64,000 nucleotides of DNA from Thiobacillus sp. (GCA_016124745.1 WGNC01000007.1:1-64000); one strand, 5' to 3'. Shown: positions 9,068 to 18,300, numbered from the stretch's first letter. Notes: generated by a model not told the origin, from the sequence alone. Program-made: numbers and translations.

Positions 9068-9574
9068 TCAGGGCTGCGCCGTCACGTACACCAGGTTGTT
9101 GCCCTGGAACACCGCGCGGTAGAAATTGCCGCCGCAGTAGAAGTAGTTGACGTTGCCGACCGGCGTCGAGGTACATCCGGCGGGCAGGGTCGCGACCACG
9201 GTGCCCAAAGGCAGCGGTTTGCCGGCCGCTGCTTCAGCGTGCCCGGCCTTGGCCGCCGATGCGGCTGCCGCCGAAGCCGCCGCGGCCGATGCCGATGCTG
9301 ATGCCGCCGAGGCCGAAGCGGCTGCACTGTTTGCTGCCGCCGCCTGATGCTGGGCCGAGACCGCTGCGGCGGTAGCCGTGGTTGCAACGACGGCACTCCC
9401 GATGATCACGGTGCGGCGCGCGGCACGGCGCCAGACGCCAAAAATGGCCTGGGCCTCGGGTACCAGTTGAACGTACGCGGTCGACACCCGGGAGGGCGAA
9501 CGGGACGGCACATCGACGAGGAACATCAGAACGAGGGCAATGCCCAGGACTGCAGACTTGATGATGGGTTTCAT
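9068..9574 (-). CDS. alanine-rich secreted protein, unknown function
   Basis: The protein is 168 aa with an N-terminal hydrophobic signal-like segment (MKPIIKSAVLGIALVLMFLV). It continues into a low-complexity alanine/serine stretch at roughly residues 72-110 and a compact C-terminal domain with two cysteines (PAGCTSTPVGNVNYFYCGGNFYR) that could form a disulfide. That tail resembles small periplasmic domains found in many hypothetical proteins. The start is supported by GGAGAC. It is the last gene in the sulfatase-led minus-strand cluster. The function is unknown. Confidence 0.6.
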   Translation of the reverse strand: MKPIIKSAVLGIALVLMFLVDVPSRSPSRVSTAYVQLVPEAQAIFGVWRRAARRTVIIGSAVVATTATAAAVSAQHQAAAANSAAASASAASASASAAAASAAAASAAKAGHAEAAAGKPLPLGTVVATLPAGCTSTPVGNVNYFYCGGNFYRAVFQGNNLVYVTAQP

Positions 9575-9593
9575 GTGGGGTCTCCGGTTGGGC

Positions 9594-10364
9594 TTACTGT
9601 GCAGATGCACTGCTGGCATCGAGGCGCAGGAAATCGGTTTCCGTCGCGTTCTGCGGCGGCTGGAAGTTGAACACGGAATCGGTCAGATTGGGGTCGACGT
9701 TCCAGTCGCTCATCACCACCGTCGTGCTGGGGTGCGCGAAGTGCAACTTGTCGGTGACGACATACTTGAGCGGCAAGGGCGCGCCGGTCTCCGGCACCCA
9801 GATCTGGAAATCGACATCCGGACGGCTGAACACGAGGTGGTCGGTCGTGACCCCGCCGATGGCCGCCTTGCCGACGATGATGGCCGACCACACGTGTTCC
9901 ATCATCAGCGGGAAGGCGTTCGTGTAGACCAGGTCGCTGGCGGGAGCAATGATGCCGAGCGATTCGCGCGCGTAATCCAGCATGGCCTCGATGTTGTCCG
10001 GCGCCGGCACGCTGGCGAAGTAGTTGTGCGATGCGTTGTAGAGGCTCAGCGTCTTGCCGTCGTAGGAAAAGCTCTGGTCGATGATGTCGCCGTGCCGCTT
10101 GGCGAGCAGCTTGTTGGGTCGCTTGATCATCAGGATGTTCGCGGAATCGAGCTGGACCTTCTGCCCCAGATCGAGCACCTCCTCGACGGTATTCTGCGTG
10201 CGCACGCTGAACTGCTTCAGTGAAGCAAGATAATCCAGCGAGCGTTGCAGGGTCTGCACGGCGGCCGGGTCAACGGTCTGCGCCTGCGCGGGAATGATTG
10301 TGGACAGCATTAGGGTCGCGAGAGCGAAGCCTGCTGCAGCCATCCTGAAATTCAAAATCGCCAT
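9594..10364 (-). CDS. DUF2092 domain-containing periplasmic protein
   Basis: The protein is 256 aa with a Sec signal (...LATLMLSTIIPAQA-QT). The mature part matches DUF2092, a lipoprotein-carrier-like beta fold: phrases such as FSYDGKTLSLYNASHNYFA and LVFSRPDVDFQIWV are characteristic. A lipid- or envelope-related carrier role is plausible from the fold but unproven. The start ATG has AGGAGAT. It sits third behind the sulfatase, with a gap of 45 bp to the gene upstream and 19 bp to the one downstream. Confidence 0.7.
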   Translation of the reverse strand: MAILNFRMAAAGFALATLMLSTIIPAQAQTVDPAAVQTLQRSLDYLASLKQFSVRTQNTVEEVLDLGQKVQLDSANILMIKRPNKLLAKRHGDIIDQSFSYDGKTLSLYNASHNYFASVPAPDNIEAMLDYARESLGIIAPASDLVYTNAFPLMMEHVWSAIIVGKAAIGGVTTDHLVFSRPDVDFQIWVPETGAPLPLKYVVTDKLHFAHPSTTVVMSDWNVDPNLTDSVFNFQPPQNATETDFLRLDASSASAQ

Positions 10365-10409
10365 GTTGATCTCCTGTTGGAAAAACAATTCACTGCAAAT
10401 TCATCCCAA

Positions 10410-10967
10410 TTACCGCCAGCCGACCCCGCGCGCGCCCACGCCCACGCCATGGAAACCGGGGCCCACCCCGCCGCCCACCCCGATCCAGTCAATGAACAAG
10501 GCCGTTGCGCCCCCGGCCTTGGGCATCTTGCCTTCGACCAGCTTATAGCTGTAGATCATGTCCTTTCCATCAACGACTGGATGGCTGATCTCGACCACGG
10601 TGAGCGTGTTGTCGGAGCGCCCCGGCTGATAGACCGACAAGGTGGCGTTGGGCGGATCGTTGCTGAAATTATCCGGGCCTTCCGATGCCTTCCATTCGTC
10701 CAGATAGGCGGGCATCGTGAGATGCCCGGCGACCCGTACAGGCCGATCCGAGAAATAGAGCGTCTGCTGGCCGACATTGACGAGCCGCAAGGTCTTGTCG
10801 TCAGCCTTCAGATTCTCTGCGGTTTGCACGAACATCAGTTGCACCTTTTGCTGGGATGGCGTCGCCGCGGGCGTCTTGGGGGCGCCCTGGGCGAAACCGG
10901 CATGGGGCAACGCGACCAACGCGATGACCGCAAGCAGTCGTCCCGAGGGCAAGGGTATGGGGTTCAT
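10410..10967 (-). CDS. secreted hypothetical protein with glycine-rich tail
   Basis: The protein is 185 aa with a signal peptide (LLAVIALVALPHAGFAQG). The middle domain, of no family I can name, includes LYFSDRPVRVAGHL and FSNDPPNATLSVY. The C-terminus is a glycine-rich tail (GVGGGVGPGFHGVGVG). The start is supported by AGGAGAACACC-ATG. Its start codon overlaps the stop of the preceding membrane protein by 4 bp. Context suggests envelope function with the sulfatase; I cannot assign a biochemical role. Confidence 0.6.
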   Translation of the reverse strand: MNPIPLPSGRLLAVIALVALPHAGFAQGAPKTPAATPSQQKVQLMFVQTAENLKADDKTLRLVNVGQQTLYFSDRPVRVAGHLTMPAYLDEWKASEGPDNFSNDPPNATLSVYQPGRSDNTLTVVEISHPVVDGKDMIYSYKLVEGKMPKAGGATALFIDWIGVGGGVGPGFHGVGVGARGVGWR

Positions 10968-11329
10968 GGTGTTCTCCTGTATGTTTTCGTCTGTCTTTCG
11001 CCTGCCAACGCCTGAGTCAATAGTACGGTCAGAATCAAGTGCAGTGCGACCGCCGGCCAAAGCAGTATGCCGGTCGAGGCGCCGACGACGCCGAGGTAGG
11101 CGAGATAGAGCATGACAGCCACGCTGTAGGTCAACATGCCGACGAGCGGCGACGCCCAGCAGGCGACCCCAAGGCCGATCAGGGCGATGCCGGCCACACG
11201 TGCGACCGGAATGGCAATGCCCGCCAGATCCTCTCCCAGCAACAACCGCCCGACGAGCGACGGCATGATCAGCAAGGCAAGGCCCGTCCCGAGTTCTCCG
11301 AGAGCGGCGAAGATCAGCACTTTATTCAT
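10964..11329 (-). CDS. small four-helix membrane protein, unknown
   Basis: The protein is 121 aa and almost entirely hydrophobic, with about four transmembrane helices (e.g. ALGELGTGLALLIMPSLVG, VAGIALIGLGVACWASPL, LLWPAVALHLILTVLLT). No catalytic motif is visible. It lies between the sulfatase (79 bp upstream) and the glycine-tail secreted protein, whose start it overlaps. It may be an accessory membrane component of the same module. The function is unknown. Confidence 0.6.
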   Translation of the reverse strand: MNKVLIFAALGELGTGLALLIMPSLVGRLLLGEDLAGIAIPVARVAGIALIGLGVACWASPLVGMLTYSVAVMLYLAYLGVVGASTGILLWPAVALHLILTVLLTQALAGERQTKTYRRTP

Positions 11330-11408
11330 GACATCCGGTTGCCTGCAGTGCTACACATGTTTCGAATATTCACCGCCGCCGGGCCGGACGTCCGTCCGGC
11401 CTCGGCAC

Positions 11409-13871
11409 TCATTCCGGCTTAAGGGGCTCGAGCCTGAAGGTCAGCTTGTCGATCTTGCCCGTGAACTTGAAAGGCACGTCATAGCGATACTCCAGCATCG
11501 CCACGCCGGTACGCGTGTCCTGCCCGATGTCGAAGGTTTCATCTTCAGGAAAGGTGATCGGCGTGCCGTGTTGCATCGAATTCCTGGCGACTTCCTTGCC
11601 ATCGACATAGAGCACGCCAGTGCCGCTCTTGCCCAGGCCTGGCTCGTCGACCTTGTAGTCGAAAACGATGGTGTGCTTGCCGGGGCCCAATTCCGGCCCC
11701 TCCCAGACGGTGCGCTTGAGGTCGAGCAGATTGTAGAGGAACACCACCTTGCCCCGGCCGAACCCGAATTCGCCCTTGCTCAGGAACAGGCCGTAGCCGC
11801 CAAAGCGCCCGCCCTGGGTGACGATCATGCCTTCCGCGCCGCCTTTGGGGATCTCGACCTCGGCCGTGATGGTGTAGGACTTGTTCAGGATGCTCGGCGC
11901 CGCGCTGCCCGGCACGTCGGTCAGTCCGCCCGAATAGGTGAAGACCGTTCGTCCGGCCGTCAGGCTCGGCTTCGGTGCGATCCAGCGCGTGAGCGTCGTG
12001 TTGTCGAGCGGCAACACGTCGTACTTCGCCGCCTCGAGGTAGAAGAGGTTCTGCAGCTGCTGGAGCTTGCCCGGCATCCTGGCGGCGAGATCGTTGTTCT
12101 GGGTGGGATCCTCCATGACGTTGTAGAGCTCCCATTTGTACCCGGTAATGACATCCGGTGGCGTCTTGGAGCTCAGCTCCCACGGGAAGGTCGCAGGCGT
12201 TGTAGCCGCCACCCAACCGTCATGATAGATGGCGCGGTTGCCGAGCATCTCGAAGTATTGGGTCTTGTGCCGGCTCGGGGCGTGGGCGTTGGCCTTGTCC
12301 CAGGTGTAGGCCATGCTCACGCCCTCGATGGGGTGCTGCTTGATGCCGTTGATCGTATCGGGTTGCGGAATGCCGGTCGCATCGAGGATGGTCGGCACGA
12401 TGTCGATGACGTGGTGGAACTGGCGGCGGATGCCGCCTTCATCCTTGATGTGGCCGGGCCAGGACATGGCCACGCCCTGTGCCGTTCCGCCGAAATGCGA
12501 CGGCACCTGTTTCATCCACTTGAACGGTGCATTGAAGGCCCACGCCCATCCAGCCGAGAAGTGCGGGAAGGTGCGTTCCGACCCCCAAAACTCGTACCAG
12601 AGGAACTGGTCCTTGACCGGCACCTCGATGCCATTGAAGGTCGTGAACTCGTTCGGCGTGCCATTGACCATGCCTTCGGCGCTGGCGCCATTGTCGCCGC
12701 TGATGTAAATGATCAGGGTATCGTCGAGCTTGCCGAGGTCTTCGACGGCCTGGATGACGCGGCCGATCTCATGATCGGTGTAGGCCTGGTAGGCCCCATA
12801 GACGTCCGCCTGCTTGATGAAGAGCTTCTTCTGCGCCCAGTCGAGCGAGTCCCAGCGCGGCAGTTTGGCGCCGTTGTAGATATCCTGCCCATCCGGCCAC
12901 GGCGTCAGCTCTGCGTTCTCGGGCATGATGCCGAGCTTCTTCTGGTTGGCGAAGATCGTCTCGCGCAACTTTTCCCAGCCATCGTCGAACAGATGCATGG
13001 CGCTGATCTTGTCGATCCATTCCTTCGTCGGGTGGTGCGGCGCGTGCGTGCCGCCCGGTACATAGTAAATGAAGAACGGTTTTTCCGGCGCGAGCTCCTT
13101 GAGCTGCTTCATGTACTGGATCGCCTCGTCGGCCATGGCTGTCGTGAGGTTCCAGCCTGGATTGTCCTGGAAGGGGTAGATGGCCGTGGTATTGCGGAAC
13201 AGGTTGGGTTGCCACTGGCTGGCGTCGCCGCCGACGAAGCCATAGAAGTACTCGAAACCCATCCCGGTCGGCCACTGATCGAAGGGCCCTGCCTGGCTGT
13301 TCGCGAAGAACGGCGTGTTGTGATCCTTGCCGAACCACGAGGTCGCGTAGCCGTTGTCCTTGAGGATGGTGCCGATCGTGCCCTTCTCGATCGGGATGAT
13401 CGAGTCGTAGCCCGGGAACCCGGTCGCGATCTCGCCTACCACCCCGAAGCCCACCGAGTGATGGTTGCGTCCGGTGATGATCGCCGCCCGGGTCGGTGAG
13501 CACAGCGACGTGGAGTGGAAGTTGGTATAGCGCAGCCCGCTCTTCGCGATACGGTCGAGGGCCGGGGTCGGGATGACGCCGCCGAAGGTGCTCGGCGCGC
13601 CGAAGCCGTCGTCGTCAGTCATGATCAGCAGCACGTTGGGAGCGCCCTTCGGCGGCACCACACGCGGCGCCCACCAGGCCTTCGACTCCGACGCCTTGTC
13701 CCTGATCACGCCGCCGAACTTCGGATCGGGCGGCGGCAGTTCCCGGCCGCTGATCGTGGTGGTCGCGCTGGGCGATCCGGGCTCACCGGTGGTCTGGACC
13801 GCGGTCGCGGTAAGCGACAGCGTAGCGAAAACCAGGAATGACGCGTGGGCCAAGCCGTGAATCTTGCGCAT
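11409..13871 (-). CDS. arylsulfatase (type I, Cys-type), secreted
   Basis: This sulfatase has 820 aa with an N-terminal Sec signal, so it is probably periplasmic or exported. The formylglycine site is CSPTR at about C124 within LCSPTRAAIITGRNHH. Metal ligands are visible as LLIMTDDDGFG near residue 87, FGKDHN, and GDNGASAEG. The final 200 residues form a beta-rich domain (SYTITAEVEIPKGGAEG...). It hydrolyses sulfate esters; the natural substrate is unknown. Maturation needs a formylglycine-generating enzyme, which is not in this window. The start ATG 13871 follows GGAGGAG. It leads a five-gene minus-strand cluster and is divergent from an AraC-type regulator. Confidence 0.88.
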   Translation of the reverse strand: MRKIHGLAHASFLVFATLSLTATAVQTTGEPGSPSATTTISGRELPPPDPKFGGVIRDKASESKAWWAPRVVPPKGAPNVLLIMTDDDGFGAPSTFGGVIPTPALDRIAKSGLRYTNFHSTSLCSPTRAAIITGRNHHSVGFGVVGEIATGFPGYDSIIPIEKGTIGTILKDNGYATSWFGKDHNTPFFANSQAGPFDQWPTGMGFEYFYGFVGGDASQWQPNLFRNTTAIYPFQDNPGWNLTTAMADEAIQYMKQLKELAPEKPFFIYYVPGGTHAPHHPTKEWIDKISAMHLFDDGWEKLRETIFANQKKLGIMPENAELTPWPDGQDIYNGAKLPRWDSLDWAQKKLFIKQADVYGAYQAYTDHEIGRVIQAVEDLGKLDDTLIIYISGDNGASAEGMVNGTPNEFTTFNGIEVPVKDQFLWYEFWGSERTFPHFSAGWAWAFNAPFKWMKQVPSHFGGTAQGVAMSWPGHIKDEGGIRRQFHHVIDIVPTILDATGIPQPDTINGIKQHPIEGVSMAYTWDKANAHAPSRHKTQYFEMLGNRAIYHDGWVAATTPATFPWELSSKTPPDVITGYKWELYNVMEDPTQNNDLAARMPGKLQQLQNLFYLEAAKYDVLPLDNTTLTRWIAPKPSLTAGRTVFTYSGGLTDVPGSAAPSILNKSYTITAEVEIPKGGAEGMIVTQGGRFGGYGLFLSKGEFGFGRGKVVFLYNLLDLKRTVWEGPELGPGKHTIVFDYKVDEPGLGKSGTGVLYVDGKEVARNSMQHGTPITFPEDETFDIGQDTRTGVAMLEYRYDVPFKFTGKIDKLTFRLEPLKPE

Positions 13872-13934
13872 GGATTTCTCCTCCGTTGCCGTAAGTATAC
13901 GGGTTGGACTATAGCAATGTGGCGGGTATGATAC

Positions 13935-13950
13935 CTTGCAATTCCAGACA
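13935..13950 (+). promoter_or_regulatory. shared 16-bp motif, candidate AraC-type regulator site (copy 1)
   Basis: CTTGCAATTCCAGACA lies in the divergent region between sulfatase 1 and the AraC gene. It is 63 bp from the sulfatase start codon and in antisense orientation to that gene. Near-identical motifs lie before the second sulfatase and in the DUF1254/AraC2 intergenic region. A regulatory role is inferred from recurrence and spacing. Confidence 0.55.
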
Positions 13951-14039
13951 TTATTCGATTGGCCCCGCGCGCAGCGCGCAGCGCAGGCGACGATCTGAAC
14001 CCCACAGCTCACAAGAATTGACAGATTAAGACTAGATCG

Positions 14040-15092
14040 GTGAAAAAGAACATCAAATCAGATCCTCTGGCGTTGGGTACGCTGGTGATCAGTGCACCAG
14101 GGGATGTTCGAGTCGGCCCGATCCTTGCCATCCCGGACATTCTGACCGAGCTGGGCGTCAGTCCGCAGCGTGCGTTTGCAGAAGCCGGTGTCGATCCGCG
14201 ACTGTTCCAGGACCCTGAGAATCGTATCCAGATCGAGTCGCTCGGGCGCCTCCTCGAAACGTGCGTCGCGCTCACGGGCTGCCATTGTTTCGGACTGCGG
14301 GTCGGCGAGCGCTTCGATCTGAAGGGCTTTGGTCCGCTCGGCTATCTGTTGCGGAATTCCGCCACGGTAGGCGAGGCAATACGCAGCCTGCTGTTGCATC
14401 TCCACCTCCACGACCGGGGCGCAGCGCCGGTGCTGCTCGCTCCCGATCCCTCCCGCGTCATTCTCGGCTATTCGGTCTACCGTCACGGCACGCCGGCGAT
14501 CGCCCAAATCCTGGATGCCGCCATCGCAATCGGCTACCGCATCCTGACCGAACTGTGCGGGCCCACCTGGAAGCCATTGCGCGTCCAGTTTTCGCACAGC
14601 CGACCAGGCAGTATCGTCGCTTACCGGCGGGTGTTCCGCTCGAACATCAGCTTCGAGGCAGAAGTCTCGGGCATCGCATTCGCTTCTTCCTGGCTCGAAA
14701 AGCCAATCGAAGGTGCTGATCCGACGCTCCGCGACCTCGTCGCCAAGGCGATTCTGGATGCGCAGGCCAATCGGCCGATGAATTTCGGCGACCAGGTGGA
14801 ACGCGCCCTGCCACAAATGCTGCTGAGCGGCATGGCATCGACCGAGGCGGTCGCGCGCCTGTTCGCGATCCACGAGCGGACGCTTCGGCGGCGCCTGGAG
14901 GAGGAAGGGAAAAGTCTGCAGCAACTCATCAACCAGACGCGATTCGAGCTTGCAAAACAGCTTCTTGAAAATACGGTGCTCTCCATATCAGAGATTGCCG
15001 CTGCGTTGCGGTACGACGACCCGAATGCATTCTCGCGGGCATTCCGCCACTGGGCCCTGGTCAGTCCCACGCAGTGGCGCGCCCGGCAGTAA
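14040..15092 (+). CDS. AraC family transcriptional regulator (arabinose-binding-like N-domain)
   Basis: The product is a DNA-binding regulator of 350 aa. The N-terminal 200 residues match the Arabinose_bd domain of OruR/ArgR-like AraC proteins (LGRLLETC, LLRNSATVGEAIRSL, HLHLHDRGAAPVLLAPDP). The C-terminal 90 residues hold the two HTH motifs (EAVARLFAIHERTLRRRLEEEG and SISEIAAALRYDDPNAFSRAFRHW). The start is GTG 14040. It sits between two sulfatases, divergent from one and colinear with the other, so it probably controls both. It is clearly paralogous to the gene at 26661. The inducer is unknown. Confidence 0.88.
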   Translation: MKKNIKSDPLALGTLVISAPGDVRVGPILAIPDILTELGVSPQRAFAEAGVDPRLFQDPENRIQIESLGRLLETCVALTGCHCFGLRVGERFDLKGFGPLGYLLRNSATVGEAIRSLLLHLHLHDRGAAPVLLAPDPSRVILGYSVYRHGTPAIAQILDAAIAIGYRILTELCGPTWKPLRVQFSHSRPGSIVAYRRVFRSNISFEAEVSGIAFASSWLEKPIEGADPTLRDLVAKAILDAQANRPMNFGDQVERALPQMLLSGMASTEAVARLFAIHERTLRRRLEEEGKSLQQLINQTRFELAKQLLENTVLSISEIAAALRYDDPNAFSRAFRHWALVSPTQWRARQ

Positions 15093-15141
15093 TCCAGTGC
15101 GCGGCGATTGAGTTCAGCTTCCTGCAAATCTGATCGATGCA

Positions 15142-15157
15142 TGGCCGGAAATGCAAG
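15142..15157 (-). promoter_or_regulatory. shared 16-bp motif, candidate AraC-type regulator site (copy 2)
   Basis: On the minus strand this reads CTTGCATTTCCGGCCA, matching copy 1 at 13 of 16 positions. It is 64 bp from the sulfatase 2 start and antisense to that gene. The orientation is the same as copy 1 has with sulfatase 1, and the distance is the same to within a base. Confidence 0.55.
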
Positions 15158-15221
15158 CTCAATTGTCATAACTTCGTGCTAGATTGATTCGATGACGCTA
15201 ACACTTGAAGAGGAGAGAAAC

Positions 15222-17765
15222 ATGCGCAAGACTCAAAGCCTGATCCGGATGCTTGTCTGCATGGGCGGCCTTGCGATCGGTAGCGGCACCGCACTCGCCC
15301 AGCAGGTCACCGGCACGCTGGGTTCGCCCAGCGCCACGACCACCATCAGCAACAAGCAGCTGCCGGCGCCCGACCCGGCATTCGGCGGCGTGATCAAGAA
15401 CGACGCCCTGCAATCCAAGGCGTGGTGGGCGCCGCGCATCGTGCCGCCAAAGGGCGCGCCCAACGTGCTGCTCATCATCACCGACGATGCCGGCTTCGGC
15501 GTGCCCAGCACCTTTGGCGGCGTCATCCCGACGCCTACCATGGACCGCATCGCCAGCGAAGGCCTGCGCTACAACCGGGTTTTCTCCACCGCGCTGTGTT
15601 CGCCGACGCGCGCGGCGCTCATTACCGGGCGCAACCATCACTCGGCCGGCTTCGGCGTGATCTCCGAGCAGTCGACCGGCTTTCCGGGCTACAACAGCAT
15701 CATCGGCAAGGACAAGGCCACCATCGGCCGCATTCTGCTCGACAATGGCTACGCGACCTCTTGGTTCGGCAAGGACCACAACACGCCGGCCTTTGCCGCC
15801 AGCCAGGTCGGCCCCTTCGACCAGTGGCCGACCGGCATGGGCTTCGAGTATTTCTACGGCTTCGTCGGCGGCGACGCCAACCAGTGGCAGCCGAACCTGT
15901 TCCGCAACACCACGCAGATCTATCCGTTCGAGGGCAAACCGGGCTGGAACCTCGTCACCGGCATGGCCGACGACGCCATCGACTACATGACGCGCATTCA
16001 CCAGACCCAGCCGGACAAGCCGATCTTCATCAAGTACGCGCCCGGCGCCACGCACGCGCCGCATCACCCGACCCAGGAATGGGTCGACAAGATCAGCGCG
16101 ATGCATCTGTTCGACGACGGCTACGAGAAACTGCGCGAGCGCATCTTCGCGAACCAGAAGAAGCTCGGCGTGATCGCCCAGGACGCCCAGATGACGCCGT
16201 GGCCGAAGGAGGTCCTGAAGCCCTGGGACGAACTCACCCCCGAGGCGAAGAAACTGTTCATCAAACAGGTCGAGGTCTTCGCCGCCTACGCCGCCTACAA
16301 CGACCACGAGATCGGCCGCGTCATCCAGCAGTTCGAGGAACTGGGCAGACTCGACAATACGCTGATCATCTACATCAACGGCGACAACGGCACCAGTGCC
16401 GAGGGCGGGCCGCTCGGCACCCCCAACGAGGTCGCGTTCTTCAACGGCCTCAACGAACTCCCGGTCGAGGTGCAGATGAAGTGGTACGACGTCTGGGGTA
16501 CCGAGCACACCTACAACCACATGTCGGCCGGCTGGTCGTGGGCCTTCGACACGCCGTTCGACTGGTTCAAGCAGAACGCCTCGCGCCTGGGCGGCATCAA
16601 CCAGAACATGGTGGTGTCGTGGCCGGCGCGCATCAAGGACAAGGGCGCGCTGCGCGAACAGTTCATCCATGTGATCGACGTCTTGCCGACGATCCTGGAG
16701 GCCGCCGGCATCCACGCGCCGGTGTTCGTGGACGGCATCAAGCAGGCGCCGATCGAGGGCACAAGCTTCCTCTACACCTTCGACGCGAAGAACGCTAAGA
16801 CGCCGTCGCGCCATAAGACGCAGTACTTCGAGATGATGGGCCAGTGGGCGCTCTACGACGACGGCTGGCTGCTGAGCACCAAGGTCAATCGCGCACCGTG
16901 GCAGGCCTTCGGTGCGGCCAATCCCGACCCGCTGAACAACCAGGTGTTCCAACTCTACGATCTCTCCAAGGACTTCAGCCAGGCCAACGACATCGCCGAC
17001 AAGTACCCGGAGAAGGTCAAGGAGATGAAGGAAAAGTTCATCGCCGAAGCCAGGAAGTACCAGGTTTTCCCGATGGATGCCTCGGTCGCGGCGCGCATCG
17101 TCGCACCGCGGCCGAACATCACGGCCGGGCGCACCGAGTTCGTCTATACCCACCCGATGGTCGGATTGCCGCAAGGCGACTCGCCGTTCCTACTCAACAG
17201 CTCCTACACCATCACCGCGGACATCACGGTGCCGGAAGGCGGTGCCGAGGGCATGATCCTCACCTCGGGCGGGCGCTTCGCCGGCTATGGCTTCTACCTG
17301 CTCAAGGGCAAGCCGGTGTTCCTGTGGAATCTGGTCGACCTCAAGCGCATCAAGTGGGAAGGCCCGGAAGTGCTCGCGGCCGGCCGTCACACCGTCGAGT
17401 TCGATTTCAAATACGACGGCCTCGGCGTGGGGACGCTCGCGTTCAACAACATGAGCGGCATGGGCCGGTCCGGCACTGGCACCCTCAGGGTCGACGGCAA
17501 GGACGTGCAGACCATCAAGATGGAGCGCACGATGCCCATGATCCTGCAGTGGGACGAGAGCTTCGACATCGGTTCCGACACGCTGACCGGCGTCAACGAT
17601 GCCGACTATCTGCCGCCGTTCGCGCTGACCGCCAAGCTCAACAAGCTGACGCTCAAGATCGACCGCCCACAGTTGTCGCCCGAGGACATCAAGAAGCTCG
17701 AGGGTGCCATGGCTGAAGCGCTGGACGGCAAGCCCCTGACACGCGTGCAACCCGGGCCGCAATAG
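15222..17765 (+). CDS. arylsulfatase (type I, Cys-type), secreted, paralogue 2
   Basis: This is the second large sulfatase (847 aa), strongly similar to the one at 11409-13871 along its whole length. It has a signal peptide (LAIGSGTALAQQ), CSPTR at about C126, metal-ligand segments LLIITDDAGFG, FGKDHNTP and GDNGTSAEG, and the same C-terminal beta domain. ATG 15222 follows GAGGAGAG and replaces the track start at 15192. The arrangement sulfatase-AraC-sulfatase suggests duplication with retained regulation. Substrate preference may differ between the two copies; I cannot tell from sequence. Confidence 0.88.
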   Translation: MRKTQSLIRMLVCMGGLAIGSGTALAQQVTGTLGSPSATTTISNKQLPAPDPAFGGVIKNDALQSKAWWAPRIVPPKGAPNVLLIITDDAGFGVPSTFGGVIPTPTMDRIASEGLRYNRVFSTALCSPTRAALITGRNHHSAGFGVISEQSTGFPGYNSIIGKDKATIGRILLDNGYATSWFGKDHNTPAFAASQVGPFDQWPTGMGFEYFYGFVGGDANQWQPNLFRNTTQIYPFEGKPGWNLVTGMADDAIDYMTRIHQTQPDKPIFIKYAPGATHAPHHPTQEWVDKISAMHLFDDGYEKLRERIFANQKKLGVIAQDAQMTPWPKEVLKPWDELTPEAKKLFIKQVEVFAAYAAYNDHEIGRVIQQFEELGRLDNTLIIYINGDNGTSAEGGPLGTPNEVAFFNGLNELPVEVQMKWYDVWGTEHTYNHMSAGWSWAFDTPFDWFKQNASRLGGINQNMVVSWPARIKDKGALREQFIHVIDVLPTILEAAGIHAPVFVDGIKQAPIEGTSFLYTFDAKNAKTPSRHKTQYFEMMGQWALYDDGWLLSTKVNRAPWQAFGAANPDPLNNQVFQLYDLSKDFSQANDIADKYPEKVKEMKEKFIAEARKYQVFPMDASVAARIVAPRPNITAGRTEFVYTHPMVGLPQGDSPFLLNSSYTITADITVPEGGAEGMILTSGGRFAGYGFYLLKGKPVFLWNLVDLKRIKWEGPEVLAAGRHTVEFDFKYDGLGVGTLAFNNMSGMGRSGTGTLRVDGKDVQTIKMERTMPMILQWDESFDIGSDTLTGVNDADYLPPFALTAKLNKLTLKIDRPQLSPEDIKKLEGAMAEALDGKPLTRVQPGPQ

Positions 17766-17818
17766 GCGGTTGTGAGGGCTGCGCGACAGCAGACTCAGCG
17801 CGTGTCGTGAACGAATTT

Positions 17819-17848
17819 CGCGGGCCGTTTCGCAAGGAGCGGCCCGCG
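17819..17848. terminator. perfect 9-bp stem-loop after sulfatase 2
   Basis: CGCGGGCCG and CGGCCCGCG form a perfect 9-bp stem with a 12-nt loop, 53 bp past the sulfatase stop. There is no T-run on either side, so it is not a classic intrinsic terminator. It may stabilise the 3' end or act with Rho. The gene on the other strand ends about 80 bp away. Confidence 0.45.
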
Positions 17849-17925
17849 AGTTCATTCAAGCCGCAGCACCCGAGCGGCCAGCCAGTGCATTCAGAAAAAA
17901 TTGCGGTGCAGGGGAAACGCCTGGA

Positions 17926-18300
17926 CTATCTGGAACAGACAAGTTTGAGGGTGTTCCCCAAGGCGGAATCCGGAGGAATCGGCATCCAGCCGGTCGAGCC
18001 ACTGAACGCATACACCGCATCGCCAGTTGCCATGCTTCCGGAATAGCCGCTCAAGTCGTGGATTCGCATTCTGAGCGCCGGGCAGTCGATTTCACTTCGA
18101 CCAAGCTTCGACTGGACACCATCCGCGTCCTTCTGCTTCATGTCCACAAGGACCAAAGCCATTCTCATATCGCCTTCCTTGCGGACACTCGACGAGTCGA
18201 TGTAGACGATACTTGTGCTGAATTTCATGAACTGCACCCAATTGGCGGCCACCGGGAGACTGACGGTCAGGGCGAAGAGTGCAAACATCATTCGTATCAT
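17926..18300 (-). CDS. surface-adhesin E-like periplasmic protein
   Basis: The protein is 124 aa with a short signal peptide (MIRMMFALFALTVSLPVAA-N). The mature part resembles the Adhesin_E / surface-adhesin protein E fold common in betaproteobacteria: WVQFMKFSTSIVYIDSSSVRKEG is the typical opening. Two cysteines are present (DCPALRMR, KLVCSR). The name derives from a Haemophilus adhesin; in environmental bacteria the role is unknown. It is apparently a single gene. Confidence 0.6.
   Translation of the reverse strand: MIRMMFALFALTVSLPVAANWVQFMKFSTSIVYIDSSSVRKEGDMRMALVLVDMKQKDADGVQSKLGRSEIDCPALRMRIHDLSGYSGSMATGDAVYAFSGSTGWMPIPPDSALGNTLKLVCSR

Noticed and set aside
15198-17174. 658-aa minus-strand ORF over sulfatase 2
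   Set aside because: Antisense shadow; the plus strand carries the intact sulfatase with catalytic motifs.
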